A DNA stretch of 64,000 nt from Dyadobacter fanqingshengii (GTDB lineage Bacteria; Bacteroidota; Bacteroidia; Cytophagales; Spirosomataceae). The stretch's first letter is position 1; the number at the start of each line of letters is the position of its first letter. The position numbers and the translations under genes were made by a program. The stretch lies in NCBI RefSeq assembly GCF_023822005.2, contig NZ_CP098806.1, positions 5,516,501-5,580,500 of the forward strand, given 5' to 3'. The notes below the pieces were generated by a model, which was not told the origin of the DNA, made no database searches, and saw only the letters and a program-made list of their open reading frames with translations. Shown one piece after another: positions 63,101-64,000 of this stretch.

Positions 63101-63184
63101 ATGCCCGCTGGCTTGCAGGATGCCATGAGTACGGAGGAATTGGTTAGCTTGGTTGACTATTTGAGTGGATTGAAGAAGAAATAA
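60101..63184 (+). CDS. PVC-type heme-binding dehydrogenase-like protein with HEAT repeats
   Basis: From ATG 60101 the protein has 1027 residues with a signal peptide (MNLKKTLMLIPAGCLMASLM); a TTG at 60089 is in frame. The N-terminal part (about 45-440) is the Pirellula/Verrucomicrobium-type membrane-bound dehydrogenase domain, a beta-propeller related to sorbosone/glucose dehydrogenases (VWVCEAYNYRP, MEDSDGDGKSDKTTVFYQG, DGSLIVSDWYDPGVGGH). The middle is HEAT-like repeats (about 450-620). Near the C-terminus a single c-heme site YCSVCHQ (about residue 906) lies in a cytochrome c-like domain, followed by a conserved tail. It should act in the periplasm as a sugar or alcohol oxidoreductase; the substrate is unknown. 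Confidence 0.85.
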   Translation: MNLKKTLMLIPAGCLMASLMIASYQHVNPSTFQSSKLDSLYKDLTEAQKRSPKYAVAGLSVTNGLEATLFASEPTITNPTNIDVDHLGRVWVCEAYNYRPAINGNPTKNEGDRILIMEDSDGDGKSDKTTVFYQGKEINSPLGIWVMGNRVVVSQSPYVWLFTDENNDGKADKKDVIFEGVGGEQHDHGMHAFIFGPDGKLYFNFGNEGGHLLDGKGNPVIGKDGQPIDFKKLKQGMVFRCDPDFKNIEVLGNNFRNNYEVAVDSYGTMWQSDNDDDGNKGVRINYVMQYGNYGYTDEVTGAGWRANRTNMEDSIPYRHWHLNDPGVVPNLLQTGSGSPTGMVLYEGSLLPKEFQNQMIHCEPGHNVVRSYPVQKSGAGYTAKIVNVVDGKRDQWFRPSDVCVAPDGSLIVSDWYDPGVGGHQAGDQNRGRLYRIAPTNTPYRIPKTDLTTANGAVQALQSPNLSVRYQAWMALNQMGEKAIPSLEKLFKDKKSGDRMRARALWLLSKWPASSKKNIDIAIKDANPDMRIAALRAASELKDVDITSYISLLVKDAEPQVRRECALILHHNKSPKAPALWAELALQYDGKDRWYLEALGIGADDQWDSFFKAWQAKVGANATATQAGKDIVWRSRGKESVPLLASLAGDPKTDLKSRLRYFRAFDFNPAANEKSMALLQIMKGNSPEQTQVNELALRHLDPAFVKQNAEAMASLKKLLDSSFGTPAYLELVSKYELESENARLLDMAINQASTRTGPAAATQLMKQGGGKMVRDIIKGSDAPKSEGIVSALRGVGSKESLEILQTVALDDKYPSGLRTIAARSLGGTMNGEDQVLALLKDGKLSGEQKAAAVKGLSGAWRKSVKLEAAKYTDGATVAIAKHPQVKDLIGMKGDLSKGKQVFTSYCSVCHQVNGEGMDFGPKLSEIGSKLPKEAQYSAIFEPSAGIGFGYEGFEVTLKDGSTVSGIVASKTETDLILKFPGGSTQEYKMSQVKSIKQLNDSMMPAGLQDAMSTEELVSLVDYLSGLKKK

Positions 63185-63477
63185 TGCCGTCGCGGGGATT
63201 TACCTTGCTGGATGAAATTTTCTTAAATAGAACAAGAAAATGATGTTCGCCGGTGTGTGGCTTCTCCGCAAACCTCAATATTCTTTTTTGTCAAGTCTCA
63301 AAGCGTATATCTTCTTTCAATCTTTGACAATCGTTTGGACCCTACCAAATATCCGAGCTAGTAAGTAAAACTAGTTGGAAATAAATCCCTCATTCTTTTC
63401 AAACTTCATTTCCTAATTCAGGAAACATCAGGTATTTTTATACGTTATTTGAGTAACCTGCATTATCAAATTTTGTT

Positions 63478-64000
63478 TTGAAACAATTCAATTTTACCAA
63501 GTCTGCATTGCTAGTTGCAGTTTTTACCGTTCTCCCCCATTTTTGTGGTTTTTGTCAACTTTCTGATTCATTAGTAGTTACCAACCCTGATAGCCTATAC
63601 GCTACGCTGTCGGAACCCGAAAAAAGATTTTCCCGGAATGCAGTCCTCGGACTCAAAGTGGCCGACGGTCTCGAAGCCTCGCTGTTCGCTTCGGAGCCTG
63701 ACGTGATCAATCCTATTAACATTGATGTAGACCACCGCGGACGTGTTTGGGCTTGTGAAGCTTACAATTATCGACCTGCTGTGAACGGCAAATCGGAGCT
63801 GGGACAGGGCGACCGCATTGTGATCATGGAAGATAAGGATGGTGATGGCAAGTCGGACTTGACCAAAGTTTTTTACCAGGGACCGGAGCTGAATGCGCCT
63901 TTGGGCATTTGGGTTATGGGTAACAAAGCGGTTGTTTCGCAAAGTCCTTATGTGTGGCTTTTTACCGATACAAATGGCGATGATAAGGCGGACAAAAAAG
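63478..64000 (+). CDS. Second PVC-type dehydrogenase-like protein (5' part)
   Basis: A frame with no ATG near its start is open from a TTG at 63478 to the window edge: 174 residues with a signal-like segment (SALLVAVFTVLPHFCGFCQ). From residue 40 on it matches the preceding protein closely: GLEASLFASEPDVINPINID, GRVWACEAYNYRPAVNGKS, MEDKDGDGKSDLTKVFYQG and GIWVMGNKAVVSQSPYVWLF. It is therefore a tandem paralogue about 290 bases downstream of the first copy. The heme and HEAT regions lie outside the window. The gap 63185-63477 shows nothing I can name. Confidence 0.8.
   Translation, partial: MKQFNFTKSALLVAVFTVLPHFCGFCQLSDSLVVTNPDSLYATLSEPEKRFSRNAVLGLKVADGLEASLFASEPDVINPINIDVDHRGRVWACEAYNYRPAVNGKSELGQGDRIVIMEDKDGDGKSDLTKVFYQGPELNAPLGIWVMGNKAVVSQSPYVWLFTDTNGDDKADKK

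Overview
The window looks like chromosome of a Bacteroidota member, most likely a Cytophagales/Spirosomataceae organism close to Dyadobacter (inference). The grounds are a SusC/SusD pair, a type IX secretion C-terminal signal, DUF4249, DUF5686 and DUF5690 proteins, FG-GAP/UnbV lipoproteins, promoter boxes of the Bacteroidota type (TAnnTTTG) and few Shine-Dalgarno sequences. No rRNA, tRNA, CRISPR array, insertion sequence or prophage was seen.

Layout. 1-530 is the 5' part of an aldo/keto reductase gene. 752-1561 is a PEP mutase/isocitrate lyase-fold enzyme. 1686-7965 is the most distinctive block: an XRE-cupin regulator followed by five tightly packed genes (phosphonatase-like HAD hydrolase, FAD amine oxidase, secreted alkaline-phosphatase-fold hydrolase, PbfA-like PLP lyase, DUF5690 MFS permease). 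I read it as an aminophosphonate catabolic operon: uptake, removal of the amino group to a 2-oxo-ethylphosphonate, then C-P cleavage through an imine-forming lysine. 8059-13980 holds a small exported protein, NhaA, a membrane-anchored unknown, endonuclease V, a GH18 chitinase lipoprotein, and a two-gene NHEJ operon (Ku and a stand-alone LigD polymerase). 14041-15084 is a broken TonB receptor whose 3' end appears fused to the tail of a LytTR regulator gene. 15465-22110 has two tiny genes, a Bcr/CflA pump, an IGHMBP2-like helicase and a DUF5686 outer-membrane protein. 22211-25192 is a large FAD/Fe-S dehydrogenase.

25619-37544 is a SusC/SusD pair followed by three lipoprotein genes, two of them large FG-GAP/UnbV paralogues in tandem. 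Convergent to it, 43914-37549 is an operon of a T9SS-exported GH31 glycosidase with an altered nucleophile motif, a DUF4249 lipoprotein and a TonB receptor. After a frameshifted lipoprotein gene and an atypical SDR come purH, a large perfect palindrome, a membrane-anchored metallopeptidase-like protein, a sodium/solute symporter, a cyclophilin and a lytic transglycosylase.

51645-55524 is a molybdenum cofactor operon (moeA, moaD, moaE, a moaC-mogA fusion, moaA) with no molybdoenzyme nearby. 55714-59991 has a small secreted protein ending in a tandem duplication, a GT87-like membrane protein, a RES-Xre toxin-antitoxin pair with a 13-bp-arm palindrome over the antitoxin start, an exported esterase and a secreted unknown. 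The window ends with two tandem PVC-type c-heme dehydrogenase-like proteins, the second cut by the window edge.
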